Assembly (NCBI GenBank): GCA_029204225.1 | Contig: CM055093.1 | Coordinates: forward strand, 18,253,041-18,317,040 | DNA: 64,000 nt | Source of the DNA: Diphasiastrum complanatum | Taxonomy: Eukaryota > Streptophyta > Lycopodiopsida > Lycopodiales > Lycopodiaceae | Reading direction: 5' to 3' | Shown: positions 8,541-21,100 of the stretch, piece by piece | Position numbering within the stretch: position 1 is the first letter of the stretch | Layout: every line of letters begins with the position of its first letter | Notes under the pieces: model-generated | Databases searched by the model: none | Told to the model about the DNA's origin: nothing | The model's input: the letters and a program-made list of their open reading frames with translations, nothing else | Position numbers and translations under genes: made by a program

Positions 8541-11200
8541 ATGAAAATAAGTAAGGATTGCTCTTTTGTTTTTGTTGTTTTAATCTGGATTGCTGCATGC
8601 TTCATTGTTTTAATAAGTAAGAAATTTTTTCATAAATATGGATTTATCGATCAAAAAGAAATAAAAGTCCTTCCTAACATAGAGGAAGGCAATTTTATAG
8701 CAGATATTCCTCTTGTCTTAAAAGGTATTGAGGACCTTCCCGAAACGGAGCATTAGGGCCTTTTTTGAACTCAAAAAGGGCCTCTTCACTAATCTGGATT
8801 AGTGTTAATGACGACACGTGTACCAATAAAAGTGTGACAATTGAGCAGGAATGGTCCATATGACATGGCAGATTCAATGGTGTAGACTAAATCAAGTGTG
8901 GGCCCACAAAGTATACCTCTAGCATTAACCCTACATTAACCCTACATGGATACACTTGAAAGTACCAGTAACCAACAATAGCTACACACAGTACCTAGTA
9001 GCCAACAATAGGACAACAACTAGTGCTCTAGGTGAGACATAGAATTGCAAGCCTCATTTAATGCCCAAGTACATTTCAAATTTGAAATTTGCTTATGAAT
9101 TTTAATCAACCCACTTTTGTGTCCCCCTTCACATTCAAACTAAGACTACTCATTAGCCTTTCACATACCAAATAATTTATTTTTTTCAAATGGATATCAA
9201 TTTTTTCAAAATTGACCTTTGGAATACATTTTCATTTCGCCATGGATTTAGTCTGTTTGACCTCAGAACCTCAAAAAAAGTGTTTATAAGTCAATTTGTT
9301 TTTATTAGTTTACAAACAGAAATATATCCCGGAGGCCAATTTTTCATTTTTTTTTTGGCCCGAAATCGCGATTTTTGGCCGTTTCGCTTCATCAGAAGCC
9401 CAAAAATTGCGTATCGGACCCAAAAAAAAAATTTTCAAAATCACGATAAGGCGCGATTCTGGGCGTGACGTTTCTTAAGTCACACGGGTTAGAATAGCAT
9501 GGATTTGCTCTGACACCGGCACACGTGTTCACACCATTTCTTTTAGCGATAAGCAATATATACGGTGAAAACTTTTCATACTTTTGCTATAAACAAAATA
9601 AACTAATACGGATCAATGCCCAAAAACTGATCATCATGGCACTCATCCTGATACGGTAACGGAGGGGCTTGGTCAAATGGCCCAAAATCGCGCCTTACCG
9701 TGATTTTGAAAAAAAAAAAATTTGGTCCAAAACGCAATTTTTGGCCTTCTGATGAAGTGAAACGGCCAAAATCGCAATTTCGGGCCAAAAAAAACGAAAA
9801 ATTGGCCTCCGAGGGATACATTTTTGTTTCGTTATGGATTTAGTCTGTTTGACCTCAGAACTTCAAAAAAGGTGTTTATGAGTCAATTCGTTTTTGTTAG
9901 TTTACAAACAAAAATGTATCCCGAAGACCGGTTTTTCTTTGTTTTTGGTCCAAAATCGCGATTTTTGGCCGTTTCACTTCATCAGAAGGCCAAAAATTGC
10001 GTTTCAGACCAAAAAAAAAAAAAAGAAATTTTTTTTTTTCAAAATCACAGTAAGGCACGATTTTGGGCCGTTTGACCTAAAAAACAAAAATTGGTCCAAA
10101 ACGCTAATTCTGGCCTTTTGATGAAGTGAAATGGCCAAAAATCGCGATTTCGGGCCAAAAAAAATGAAAAACTGACCTTTGGAATACATTTTCATTTCGC
10201 CATGGATTTAGTCTGTTTGACCTCAGAACCTCAAAAAAGGTGTTTATTAGTCAATTTGTTTTTATTAGTTTACAAACAGAAATGTATCCCGAAGGCCGGT
10301 TTTTCTTTTTTCTTGGCCCAAAATCGCGATTTTTGGCCGTTTCACTTCATTAGAAGGCCAAAAATTGTGTTTCGGACCAAAAAAATAAATAAAATTCAAA
10401 ATCACGGTAAGGCGCGATTCTGGGCCGTTTGACCAAGTCAAACGGGCGAAAATCTATTCTTATCGTGATTTTGAAAAAAAAAAAATTGGTCCGAAACGCA
10501 ATTTTTGGCCTTCTGATGAAGTAAAATGACCAAAAATCGCGATTTCGGGCCAAAAAAAAAAAAAACGGCCTTCAGGATTCATTTCTGTTTGTAAACTAAT
10601 AAAAACAAATTGACTAATAAACACCTTTTTTGAGGTTCTGAGGTCAAACAGATTAATCCATGGCGAAATGAAAATATATCCTGAAGGCCAATTTTGAAAA
10701 AAAATTATATCCATCTGAAAAAAAATAATTATTTGGTAGGTGAAAGAGGAGTGAAAGTGAGGTAGTCTTAGATTGAATGTGAAGGGGGACACAAAAGTGG
10801 GTTGATTAAAATTCATAAGCAAATTTCAAATTTGGAATGTACTTGGGCATTAAATGAGGCCTGCAAGTCTATGTCCCACCTAGAGCCCTAGATGTTGTCC
10901 TATTGGAACCAAGACAATGAATATGCTAGTCTTGCCTTACAAAGTACCTACAAAAGTCTATGGATGATGGGACCTATATTTAGCCCTTAACTCTTGCTCA
11001 CCCTATGTGGTAACCCAAGGTAAAAGTGCCACGTAGTGATTAACACTAAACTAATTATGATTAACAAACCTGTTTAGACAAAGAAGAGGCCCTTTTTGAG
11101 TCCAAAAAGGGCCCTAATGGAGGGCAAGATTATAGAAGGAATTGTTGTCTTATCAGTTCCTAATACTGATAAAGAAAATATAGATAAATTGATTGAATAG
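8541..11200 (+). pseudogene. ORF split by the foldback element
   Basis: The left part (8541-8750) encodes a hydrophobic segment (FVFVVLIWIAACFIVLI) followed by a polar region ending PETE. The right part (11123-11200) continues GKIIEGIVVLSVPNT and stops at TAG. Removing the 2369-bp insertion and one GAG copy joins the halves in one frame, so they were one ORF before insertion. It may be a later exon of the H3-like gene or a separate small membrane protein. I recognise no family. Confidence 0.5.
8751..11119. mobile_element. Foldback, CACTA-like non-autonomous element, copy 1
   Basis: Termini are CATTAGGGCC and its inverse GGGCCCTAATG, flanked by a direct GAG on both sides (8748-8750 and 11120-11122). 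A 3-bp target duplication and CA..TG-type ends fit the CACTA (EnSpm) superfamily, although the end is CATTA rather than CACTA. The first 37 bp themselves form a hairpin (GGGCC-T6 against A5-GGGCC). The interior alternates forward and inverted units of roughly 200-250 bp (forward near 9230, 9830, 10190; inverted near 9625, 10080, 10450) with GGCCAAAAATTGCG and AAAATCACGGTAAGG motifs. It has no transposase. Confidence 0.7.
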
Positions 11201-11931
11201 AGATCTATTTGTAAATAGAGAGACATAAAAAAAAAAATACAATCATTTTACATGTAAACAACCCGTTTATGGATTTTTTTTATTGATATCAATATAGATT
11301 CTTACAATCAGGTTGTGTCCATAGTGTAATACTGGAATGCAATTTTCTATATTGATAAAAAGACATGATGATTGGCATGTATTTGCTTATAGTGAATCTC
11401 AATGTTCTTCCATAAGTTGGATTGTTTCGCCAATATCTCTATATTTGATCTCGAGCTCATGTCTTTTACATACCTACATAAACTTATACAAAGTTAGTTA
11501 GAATTAGTACAGAGATTGCATTAGAAAGTTTTGATTGAAACTATTCATAAAAGATCGAGTGTTTACAGTTACTTACGAGTTTACCTTTGAAAATGAATTT
11601 GAATTCTGAAAGTACATCATCTTGTAGGAGCAATAGTTCCCGCCGGATGTAGTTTAGACTCCAATCTTCTTCCACCTCAACACATGTCAAAACGACATCA
11701 TTGTATATAATTTTAATATTTTCTCATTTTGAATGTCCACTGGCTTCCAAGTCTCGATCGAGTGGCACCCATTTACCTTTATTTTTTTTTCATCTTTGAT
11801 AATGGAAGCATAAGCTCAACATTTGTTTTTCAGTTTGATAACAGAAGCACATAGAAGACATTTTAATTCTGCATTCTATTTTTCCATCTGATCTTTTGTC
11901 CCAGCCTTCATCCATAAGTTTAGATAATAAA
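11201..11931. other. No gene recognised
   Basis: AT-rich DNA without a clear domain. Minus-strand translations downstream of the relic at 11932-12360 continue with many stops and may be its decayed 3' end. Confidence 0.35.
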
Positions 11932-12360
11932 CTATCTGATAAATTTTTGCATACAAACATCGTTGGAGTTTTGTGTACATTGACATTTGAGAAGAAATCC
12001 ACAAATATATTCAAGGAAATAAATCAAGTCAATCTGACTGTTTTTTATCCTATGCTTTTTTAATGAATTTTTTACATCATTATATATCTTGCAACGAAAT
12101 GATTCTGAAACTGTAACATCTAGTGCAATCCATTCATCACTTTCAAAACTAGGTAATGGAATTGGTATTATTTGTCCAAAATTTTCTTTTGTATCAGGAA
12201 TGTACATTGATTCATAAAAAAAGATTCCACTATCAACTAGAACTTTTGTAGTTCTACTTCAATATTGCAGCTGTCCAATATTAGTGTGAATAACATCTAA
12301 CGTACCTGCTAAAAAAGATCCACTCGGTTCCAATTCATTTATGTTGGATGGATATAAATC
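11932..12360 (-). pseudogene. Unidentified minus-strand coding relic
   Basis: A minus-strand frame reads YPSNINELEPSG, LAGTLDVIHTNIGQLQY, and after a stop VLVDSGIFFYES, then continues for 91 codons with PLPSFESDEWIALDV. The composition looks protein-coding rather than random, and a degraded coding-like stretch (with KKIFKKLLGFDASI) lies upstream at about 12450-12700. I do not recognise the family. It could be a further part of element A or an unrelated gene. Confidence 0.3.
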
Positions 12361-13250
12361 TGCAAGCAAAAAATGATCAGATTGGCAAGTTTACTATTGA
12401 ATATTTATGAATGACAAAAATCAAAGTACCAAAAATATCAATACTCACAGTCATTATTTTTGTGATCCTGACGGACGAATCCTTGCACATTTATCTCTGA
12501 ATACATATATACATGTTGGACTAGAATTTTAGAAATAGATTTTTCTCCTAATGATGTTCTGAAATCCAAAATTTTGGCCTTCCAATAAGATCAAAATGAT
12601 AGTTTTGACCTTTTCCTTTTTTGAAATGCTCCTCTTGATGATGGATGCATCAAAACCCAAGAGTTTTTTGAATATTTTCTTGGCACCCATAATCCATTAT
12701 CATATGTCTCGTTGAATAGAAGCACATAGTCGATTGAGGAGCACGGCTTCCTTGATTGCGCCATTCGTAATTTGCATGCAAAAATTTGAAACAATGAACT
12801 ATGAATCTGAAAATTTGCATAGACAAAAAGCCATGAATCTGAGAAAAAGTGTTGGCAAAAACTTGAAACAGTGATCTATTTGGCACCACAAATTAACTCT
12901 GATTAACCCTGTTAACCATGATTTGACAATGCATGTACATTAATGTACATCGATTTTCTCATCTCAACCATCTGTCATATTCATTTTCAATATTTTTGGG
13001 TCTCTTCAGTGATGAGCTGGAAGGGCAGGCCTCATCAACCAGTAGCATTTCCACATGCTGCCCGACGAAACAGCAATATATTTTAAAAGTTTTTATTTTA
13101 TTTATATTTGAAAAATTCTACGTTACGTAGAACCCCGAAGCTAAGGTTTCAATTGGTCTACATGGCAACGAAAATAAGAAAAAAAATAAAAAAGCATCTT
13201 TTCAAAGGCCCTCGTCGAGCCCTAAGTTTCTCTAATGTGTGATTTACATA
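12361..13250. other. No intact gene recognised
   Basis: The part up to about 12800 may carry a decayed minus-strand coding stretch. The remainder, including TACGTTACGTA at about 13120, looks non-coding. Confidence 0.3.
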
Positions 13251-13279
13251 CTGCACTAGATCCTAGCAGGATTTTAACA

Positions 13280-13291
13280 TGGTATCAGAGC
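13280..13291 (+). other. Primer binding site of a truncated copia element
   Basis: TGGTATCAGAGC, complementary to the 3' end of tRNA-iMet, directly follows a sequence ending TTTTAACA, as at the 3' edge of a copia LTR. The matching internal region is absent: a minus-strand copia begins within about 250 bp. The LTR start upstream is not clear. Confidence 0.6.
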
Positions 13292-13590
13292 GGTAGGGTG
13301 ATGCAAGAATGCACGATTTGGTGCAAGAATGCACAATCTGGTGCAACTATGGGATATCGTCTTTCACCAAGAAAAATGATAGTTGGAGCGTCCCATACAG
13401 GGTATCGGCAAATTGGATGGTAGGAGACAGCTAAATTCCTTCGATCGGAGCTTCGGGGAAGATCAAAACGATTGTCCTAGGGGAATAATACTACATTGGC
13501 GGATGGATCATAAATTTTATAAGCTTTATGCTCATCAGGATAGCCAATGAAAATACATTTATTTGTCCTATGATCCAGCTTCTTCCTAAG

Positions 13591-14237
13591 CTATTTAGGA
13601 ATGTGACTAAAACATATACAACCAAAGATTTTTAAATGGCTGACACTAGGCTTGTGTCCATGCCAAACTTCATAAGGAGTTTTGTTGTTGACGGCTTTGG
13701 TGCTAGATCTATTCTTCATGTAACAAGTTGTGGCAGTAGCTTCTGCCCAAGCCTTCACAGATAGGTGTGCTTGATGTAGCATGGATCTGGCTGAGTTTAG
13801 AAGAGTTCGATTCTTTCTTTATGCAATCCCATTCTGTTGAGATGAATAGGAAGTGGTGAACTGTCTTCTAATACCATGTTCAGCCAAGGTAGTCAGACAT
13901 CTCCTTAGAGATGTATTCGCCGCCACCATCAATTTGGAGTGCCTTCACTTTTGTAGACGTTTGTGTCTCAGTCATGGCTTTGAATCTCTTGAAGCATTCA
14001 AAGGCTTCAGATTTGTGCTTAATGAACATGACTGTGTAGACCTATGAAAGTGATAAAATAGATTGCATCTCCTAAGAATGGAGTTGGCATTGGACCACAA
14101 AGATCACTATGTACAAGATCCAATACATGCTTTGTTTTGATGGAATGTGATTTTGGAAACTTGCTTCTAGAGTGCTTCCCATAGATGCATGATTCACAAA
14201 AGAAAGATTTCCTATCCAGTGAAGAAGGGAAATTCAA
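13591..14237 (-). pseudogene. Copia integrase fragments
   Basis: The upstream piece reads CESCIYGKHSRSKF, then VLDLVHSDLCGPMPTP and YFITFI, the start of the copia integrase core (HSD..GP). The downstream piece reads HLSVKAWAEATATTCYMKNR, then TPYEVWHGHKPSVSHLKIFG, the end of the core. The central part with the second Asp and the Glu is lost to stops and frameshifts. Confidence 0.7.
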
Positions 14238-14473
14238 TTCATCAACTAAATTATTTTAACACATATAAGAAAGTAATCTTGTATTCATGTGTCCAAATTG
14301 ACTATGCCACAGAACAGCACTGTCGTTTACATTCTCATTAGAGATACTAGCTAATGCAACTGAATTAGAGAGTATGTAAAGATTTCCGAATGTAGTGTAT
14401 GTAGTCAAAGTAGTATCTTCCTCAAGTATTGTACACTGTTCAGATGAGAAAGTAACAGTGTAGCCCTCATCAG

Positions 14474-14776
14474 TTATCTTAGAGACTGATAACAGGAAGC
14501 TGATAACTGAGGGACATGAAGGACATTAGGAACACAAATAGATAGATCATTGTTGAAGGTGATCTTCACTGCTCCTTTGCCTTCCATGCGTATGGTGCTA
14601 GAATCTCTGAGGTAGATGAATTGATCTTTGATGTAAGCTGTATACTCGGTAAACCATTCCTTTCGAGAGGTCATGTGTTGGGTAGCACTGTTGTCCAAGT
14701 ACCAGCTATCACAGTCTTTGATGCTACTGTTGTAAGCCATTGACAAATGTTTATCTTGCTCCTTGAAACCCGTCAT
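14474..14776 (-). pseudogene. Copia aspartic protease fragment
   Basis: WYLDNSATQHMTSRKEWF is a copia protease active-site block in which the usual DSGA triad reads DNSA. The downstream VPNVLHVPQLSAS motif is normal for the family. The substituted catalytic motif is a further sign of decay. Confidence 0.7.
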
Positions 14777-15028
14777 GTTGGGGGAGTCTAGCTGCTACTA
14801 TTGTTGCTTCTTTGCCTCGTTGTAGATCCGGATACGACACTCCTTGATGTCGTGATTAGCTCTCTTGCAATATCTATAGAAGAGCTTCCTGCGCGATCCA
14901 CCATGCTCAGTTTGAGTTTGAGGCTTTTGCTATTGCTGCTGCACTTGATTCTTGCCCTTGGAATAATCTTTCTTCTTGGTGTATAGAGTCATTGATTTGT
15001 CTTTGATGGACAGGCTGCTAGTATTTCT

Positions 15029-15607
15029 CTACATTTCTTCTTGAAGAAGATGACCAATCTCCTTTTGAAGAGTGAGGTCAAGTTGTGTGGAGATCATCAC
15101 CACAAAGTGTTCATACGACTTTGGAAGAGAAGAAAACAAGGTCATAACGACATTATCATCTTGAATAGAACATCCTACAGTTGATAACTGATCAAATAGG
15201 GACTTGAAGCTATTGATGTGAGAAGTGATGGCAGTAGAATCAGACATGCTAAGAGTAAAGAACTTCATTCTAAGGTGTAATCTAGTGGTTACATCATGAG
15301 TCTCATAGAGATTTGATAACAAATCTAATGCATCCTTAGAGGTTTTGCATGTGGTAACATGGGATATTTGGGAGTCGGCCAAATTGAGCGTGATACATGC
15401 TAAGGCCTTCTGATCTTTGATCTTCCATGCCTTTGCTTGATCACCATCTTCTGGCTTCAGGTCTACACCTTCTACTACATCCCAAAGATCTCTATCTATC
15501 AACATCATTCGGAGTTTTAACTTCCAGATGTAGAAGTTAGAACCATTGAACTTGTCAATGACTCTAGCTTCGTTGTATGATGAAGAAGAGCTACCAAGAT
15601 GAGACAT
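15029..15607 (-). pseudogene. Copia Gag (UBN2-type), nearly complete N-terminal part
   Basis: An open frame of 192 codons starts MSHLGSSSSSYNEARVIDKF, followed by FNGSNFYIWKLKLRMML, then DALDLLSNLYETHD, MKFFTLSMSD and LFSSLPKSYEHFV. This order is that of the plant copia Gag polyprotein domain (UBN2). The zinc knuckle expected next is not in frame. It lies 54 bp from the primer site, as expected for the first ORF. Confidence 0.8.
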
Positions 15608-15660
15608 GATAATAGTAATACAAATAGAACAAACTTAATCTCTCGGTTTATTTGGACTAC

Positions 15661-15672
15661 GCTCTGATATCA
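15661..15672 (-). other. Primer binding site of the minus-strand copia
   Basis: GCTCTGATATCA is the reverse complement of TGATATCAGAGC, one base different from the iMet primer site, placed between gag and the LTR. Confidence 0.65.
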
Positions 15673-15914
15673 ATCTGATGGGGCAAGGGAGTGCAAAGAA
15701 CGTGAACGGAGAAGAGAGCAAGAATATTGCGGAACAGCTCTCCCTTTACAATCAACTGCTAGATGCAAAAGCAGTCTAATAGAAAGCTTATGCTAAATAT
15801 AATCACAACTTTGAGTGTTCTAGTTGCCCAACAGGATCTTATAAGCTAATTCATACTCACAAAAATGAGAGTACAGTCCACCGAAGATATTAGAAATGGT
15901 TTGTGTGTGTTATT

Positions 15915-17741
15915 CATTAGGGCCTTTTTTGAACTCAAAAAGGGCCTCTTCACTAATCTGGATTAGTGTTAATGACGACACGTGTACCAATAAAAGTGTG
16001 ACAATTGAGCAGGAATGGTCCATATGACATGGCAGATTCAATGGTGTAGATTAAATCAAGTGTGGGCCCACAAAGTACACCTCTAGCATTAACCCTACAT
16101 TAACCCTACATGGATACACTTGAAAGTACCAGTAACCAACAATAGCTACACACAGTACCTAGTAGCCAACAATAGGACAACAACTAGTGCTCTAGGTGAG
16201 ACATAGAATTGCAAGCCTCATTTGCCCAAGTACATTTCAAATTTGAAATTTGCTTATGAATTTTAATCAACCCACTTTTGTGTCCCCCTTCACATTCAAA
16301 CTAAGACTACCTCACTTTCATTAGCCTTTCACATACCAAATAGTTTATTTTTTTCAGATGGATATCATTTTTTTCAAAATTGACCTTTGGAACACATTTT
16401 CATTTCGCCATGGATTTAGTCTGTTTGACCTCAGAACTTCAAAAAAAGTGTTTATAAATCTATTTGTTTTTATTAGTTTACAAACAGAAATATATCCCAA
16501 AGGCCAGTTTTTCATTTTTTTTTTTGGCCCGACATCGCGATTTTTGGCCGTTTCGCTTCATCAGAAGGCCAAAAATTGCGTTTCGGACCCAAAAAAAAAA
16601 TTTCAAAATCACGGTAAGGCGCAATTTTGGATCGTTTGACTTTCTCAAACGGCCCAAAATCGTGCCTTACCGTAATTTTGGAAAAAAAATATATATTGGT
16701 CCGAAACGCAATTTTTGGCCTTCTGATGAAGCGAAACGGCCAAAAATTGCGATTTCGGGCCAAAAAAAATGAAAAACTAGCCTCCGGGGGAATACATTTT
16801 TGTTTCGCTATGGATATAGTCTGTTTGACCTCAGAACCTCAAAAAAGGTGTTTATAAGTCAATTTGTTTTTATTAGTTTGCAACCAGAAATATATCCCAG
16901 AAGCCAGTGTTTCGTTTTTTTTTTGGCCCGAAATCGCGATTTTTGGCTGTTTCAGTTCATCAGAAGGCCAAAAATTGCGTTTCGGACCCAATTTTTTTTT
17001 TTTTTCAAAATCACGGTAAGGCACGATTTTGGGCCGTTTGACCAAGTCAAACGGCCCAAAATTGCGCCTTACCATGATTTTGAAATTTATTTTTTTTTTG
17101 GGTCCGAAACGCAATTTTTGGCCTTCTGATGAAGTGAAACGGCCAAAAATCGCGATTTCGGGCCAAAAAAAACGAAAAAACTGGCTTTCGGGATATATTT
17201 TTGGTTGCAAACAAATAAAAACAAATTGACTTATAAACACCTTTTTTGAGGTTCTGAGATCAAACAGACTAAATCCATGGTGAAATGAAAATGTATCCTG
17301 AAGGCCAATTTTAAAAAAATATATATATCCATTTGAAAAAAAATAAATTATTTGGTATGTGAAAGACTAATGAAAGTGAGGTAGTCTTAGTTTGAATGTG
17401 AAGGGGGACACAAAAGTGGGTTGATTAAAATTCATAAGCAATTTTCAAATTTGAAATGTACTTGGGCATTAAATGAGGCCTGCAAGTCTATGTCCCACCT
17501 AGAGCCCTAGCTGTTGTCCTATTGGAACCAAGACAATGAATATGCTAGTCTTGCCTTACAAAGTACCTACAAAAGTCTATGGATGATGGGACCTATATTT
17601 AGCCCTTAACTCTTGCTCACCCTATTGGGTAACCCAAGGTAAAAGTGCCACGTAGGATTAATTAACACTAAACTAATTATGATTAACAAACCTATTTAGA
17701 CAAGGAAGAGGCCCTTTTTGAGTCCAAAAAAGGCCCTAATG
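15915..17741. mobile_element. Foldback, CACTA-like non-autonomous element, copy 2
   Basis: The same CATTAGGGCC...GGCCCTAATG ends as copy 1, and nearly identical left and right arms of about 400 bp. The middle is shorter (1827 bp in total against 2369), with fewer inverted units. The flanking triplets are ATT (15912-15914) and ACT (17742-17744), a 2 of 3 match to a target duplication. It is inserted in the LTR of the minus-strand copia. Confidence 0.7.
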
Positions 17742-18190
17742 ACTGGAATTCAGATTCAATATGAAATTTAGTTATGAAATAGATGGAAAGAGCAGTATGA
17801 TATTGCAAGCTCCTCAGGCGTCAAAGGCAGCCATCGTTTGATCAGAAGCAAAGGAGTCGTAGACGTCCGTGTTCTGATCAGAGTGAGTAAACAAGCGCGA
17901 TCAAACAATGATAAAGTGCATTCAATCACAACAAGCATTCATCTACGTTATACATAGATAGAAAAACATGCTGCTGCTATATCACATTGAAGCATAATAA
18001 AATAGCAATTACAACCAAAATGGTGGCATAACTGGGAGGCTCAAAATCATTCGTCTCATGGATGGAGCATCCAATAATCTGTGCTTGGATGATCTATTTA
18101 TAGATTTCATCCATGTATTAACTACATTGAATATTTGTCACCTAATTAGGTAAGTCGTTGTACTTGGAAGTATATGGCTTTTGTGACAAC

Positions 18191-21100
18191 TATACATAGT
18201 ATATACTGTAAAGGAATTAAGAATGCTGACGCGGACAAGGACGTCGCAAATTCTCTCATTGCGCATTTTACATGAAGTGGTTTTCTCTCACTTCACAAAT
18301 TTCAAGAAGTGGTTTTCTCTCACTTCGCAAATTTTGGGAAGTGGCTAGGAACATTCCTCGTTGAAAAATAGATGACCTTCGGCATTTTCTCTCTCTTCGG
18401 GATTTTGTGAAAAAATAGTTCAACTCTTGAAAGTAGATGACCTTCAGAAATTTTCTCTCTTCGCCCTTTTGCAAAAAAACCCAAGGTATTAAAAAATAGT
18501 TGAACTTTGAACTGTGCCCAAGTGTCGCATTTCGGGAAAATGCAAAAAAGCCGACACTGTGGAAACCTTAGTTCATTTTTGCAGACTATCGTGACACTTA
18601 GAGTATTTCTGCAGACCATCGCGACATTGAGTCCAATTCTGCAGACTCGTTTTAAATGTTAATTTGTTGAAGTCCTTGAAGATGGCCAAGTCTTCAATGA
18701 CTTCAAATTGTTGAACTTAACATCTGAACTTGAAATTATGATAGGCGTGGTTACCCTTTGCTGGAGATCAGCCCAAAGCCTGTTGTAGATGTTCTTCAAC
18801 TATGGCTATCTAAGTTGTGATTCCTACATGTATCAGATGAGAAGACACATAACTAGAGATGGTTTCAACCTGACCCTAGATCAACGGTCAATAAACGTGC
18901 AGGAAGAATCATGAAATAGGAATTGTCATTCACCAAGGAGACAATTGTGGGCTTAATTTCCAACATGAAGAAGCTTTCATGGAAAAATGCGAGAGAGAAG
19001 AGGACGGGACCTTGCGCGCGGCCACAGGAGAAGATGAAATAGCATGTTGAAGCTGACGGAGACCATTTCGGTGCACGAAATCATGTGTAGCCATAGGATC
19101 GGACCTTCATAGGATCAATGGTCAACATTGTGTGCTCGAGGAGCAAGATGGGCCATAGGATCAAAATCCACCGATAGATGGGCTTCGAAAGAGACCAAGG
19201 GCCATTGAAATATAAATGGCCATGCAACTTCATAAAAAAATTTCAATCTGAAATTCAAATTGGACCCTAAGGGAATGGGACCCTTTTCTTCATTAAGAAT
19301 CTTCAAAATGAAGAACCAGTTCATTTTTGCAAGGCATTCTTTGGAAGAGCCTATCTTTGGCTAGAAGGCACCTATTTTGGCCATCCTTGGGCCATAATGA
19401 TTAAATTGCTTGAAGCCAGCAAACAGAGCAACATCATACAGCAGGGAGGAACTTTTTTTGGAAAGTTTTCATCACCATTCCATCAAGCGGAGTGTAGGCG
19501 ATCTAATGATGGGCTACATTCGCCGTTTGGGTACCGCGGGATCAAATTGGTGCAATTTTTGTCTGGTGAAATCTATTACAGGGTGGTACATTGAGGCATT
19601 ATCGCTTCAAAATCATTATTACTTACTTCTGACCAAGTAACAAGGTGTTTGGAAATGGTAAATGTGGTATGGGAACGAATGATACTAGAATTGTGTGGAG
19701 AAAGCTAGTTTTGACGATGGAAGTGCAGTTTGGCGGCGTGACTACTCATCATTGTGGCGACAATTTTGAGAGGAAAAGCAATCACATGCGAGAGGTGGGC
19801 ATGGTATTTCTTGTGATCAAGTTCAACTCAGGGTGCAGCTATTTCATATTGGAATTGGGTCATTGGATTGGATTGGACTTACAGGTGTACGATATATGAT
19901 GGAATCAGGATGCTTCAAACGCAAATGGGCAAAGCATGAAGCTTTGGGAGCCAGCTCTAGGCTGGAGAGCTGATGGAGATTGCACAGTTCGGTGCGATCG
20001 GAGGGCAAGCACCATGATGGGTGTTTTGCTAGTGATCTACTGGAGGGGACACTGATGGTGAGGACTTCATGGTGTGCTCATTTGGGAGTACAAGATGGCA
20101 TTATAGCAAGGGGCCAGTCATTGGAATTGGCATCGATGGGGAGGCATCTACCATCACAGGTGCGGATAAGCTACCTATAGCTTTCATGAATTTGGATGAA
20201 TTTGCAGGAGTCTAGGCTTGACTCCTGTATGGTTAAGATCCAAAGGTGGTGAGAACAGGAAGCCTAGAGGAAGTCACTCAAAGCCATATACCTTAGTACG
20301 ATCAGGATGGGAGAGAATAGTCTCGGGATTCCATGAATGTGCTGGCGACTCATGGATGATCTTGCAATGGCATGGTGTCGGGTGGCACATAGCTAGGGAG
20401 AGCAACACTGCTATGAGCCAAAAGAGGTATGTGATCCTTTGGCGATCGGCTTGGACAGCAGGATGGTAACCTAGGAACGGGTCAAGTCTACTTGGAGGTA
20501 GGTGGCATGGAGTGTACCTAATGGTGGTACATATCCTGAGGGCATGGAGTGCATTACGGGGTGATGTGGACCCAACATGCCCATGGTTGTGAGCCGACAA
20601 GGATGGAGGTGGTTGCTCAAGGAGTGACAACTGATACTTTGGCGAGTGATCAGGTGAGCTGCATGGTTATATGCATACTAGTCTCCAGGTTGATGTCACA
20701 CGTTGTTTGTTATCCATAATTATTTGGTAAGCAGGATGCAACTTGTTGGTTAGATCTAGTTGGAGTCTAGTTGCACTACAGGTGGACAGATTCTTGGGGA
20801 GCTACCAGTGAGTAATGGATACTTAGTGATCATATGGAATAGAATACAGGTTTCTGATTAAGCTATCCTACTTGATATATATGCTACAGGATCATGGATG
20901 CTTTTCTCATCACGATGGTCAATCTATTCTACATTTGCTTTGGTTGGATTGACATGATGGATACAGTGGTGAGATAGGCTCCTTGGTGGAGGCCTATGTG
21001 CTGGTTAAATCAGAGTTGGCAACGTCAAGCATGGGAAGTTGAGCCTACATGGGATGTAGGACAAGCCAACCATCATCTCAGTATCTCTGGGAGATGGGCG

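Larger units (their letters stand above)
13540..18190 (-). mobile_element. Decayed Ty1/copia retrotransposon, minus strand
   Basis: Reading right to left: an LTR (split by foldback copy 2), a tRNA-iMet primer site (15661-15672), gag, protease, integrase and chain end near 13540. Reverse transcriptase and RNase H are missing, so the 3' half is truncated. The LTR seems to span 15677-15914 and 17745 to about 18190 and includes an inverted TATA-like CTATTTATAGA near 18110. Its outer edge is uncertain. Confidence 0.65.

Noticed and set aside
9225-10690. CRISPR-like array
   Set aside because: Units alternate in orientation, are 200 bp or longer and lack unique spacers.
8751-11119. PIF/Harbinger element with TTA/TAA duplication
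   Set aside because: TTA on the left and TAA on the right are inverted, not direct, and belong to the terminal repeat. The direct repeat is GAG.
19397-20640. Gypsy or unknown genes at 19.4-20.6 kb
   Set aside because: Open frames are short, overlap on both strands and show no protease, RT or integrase motif.
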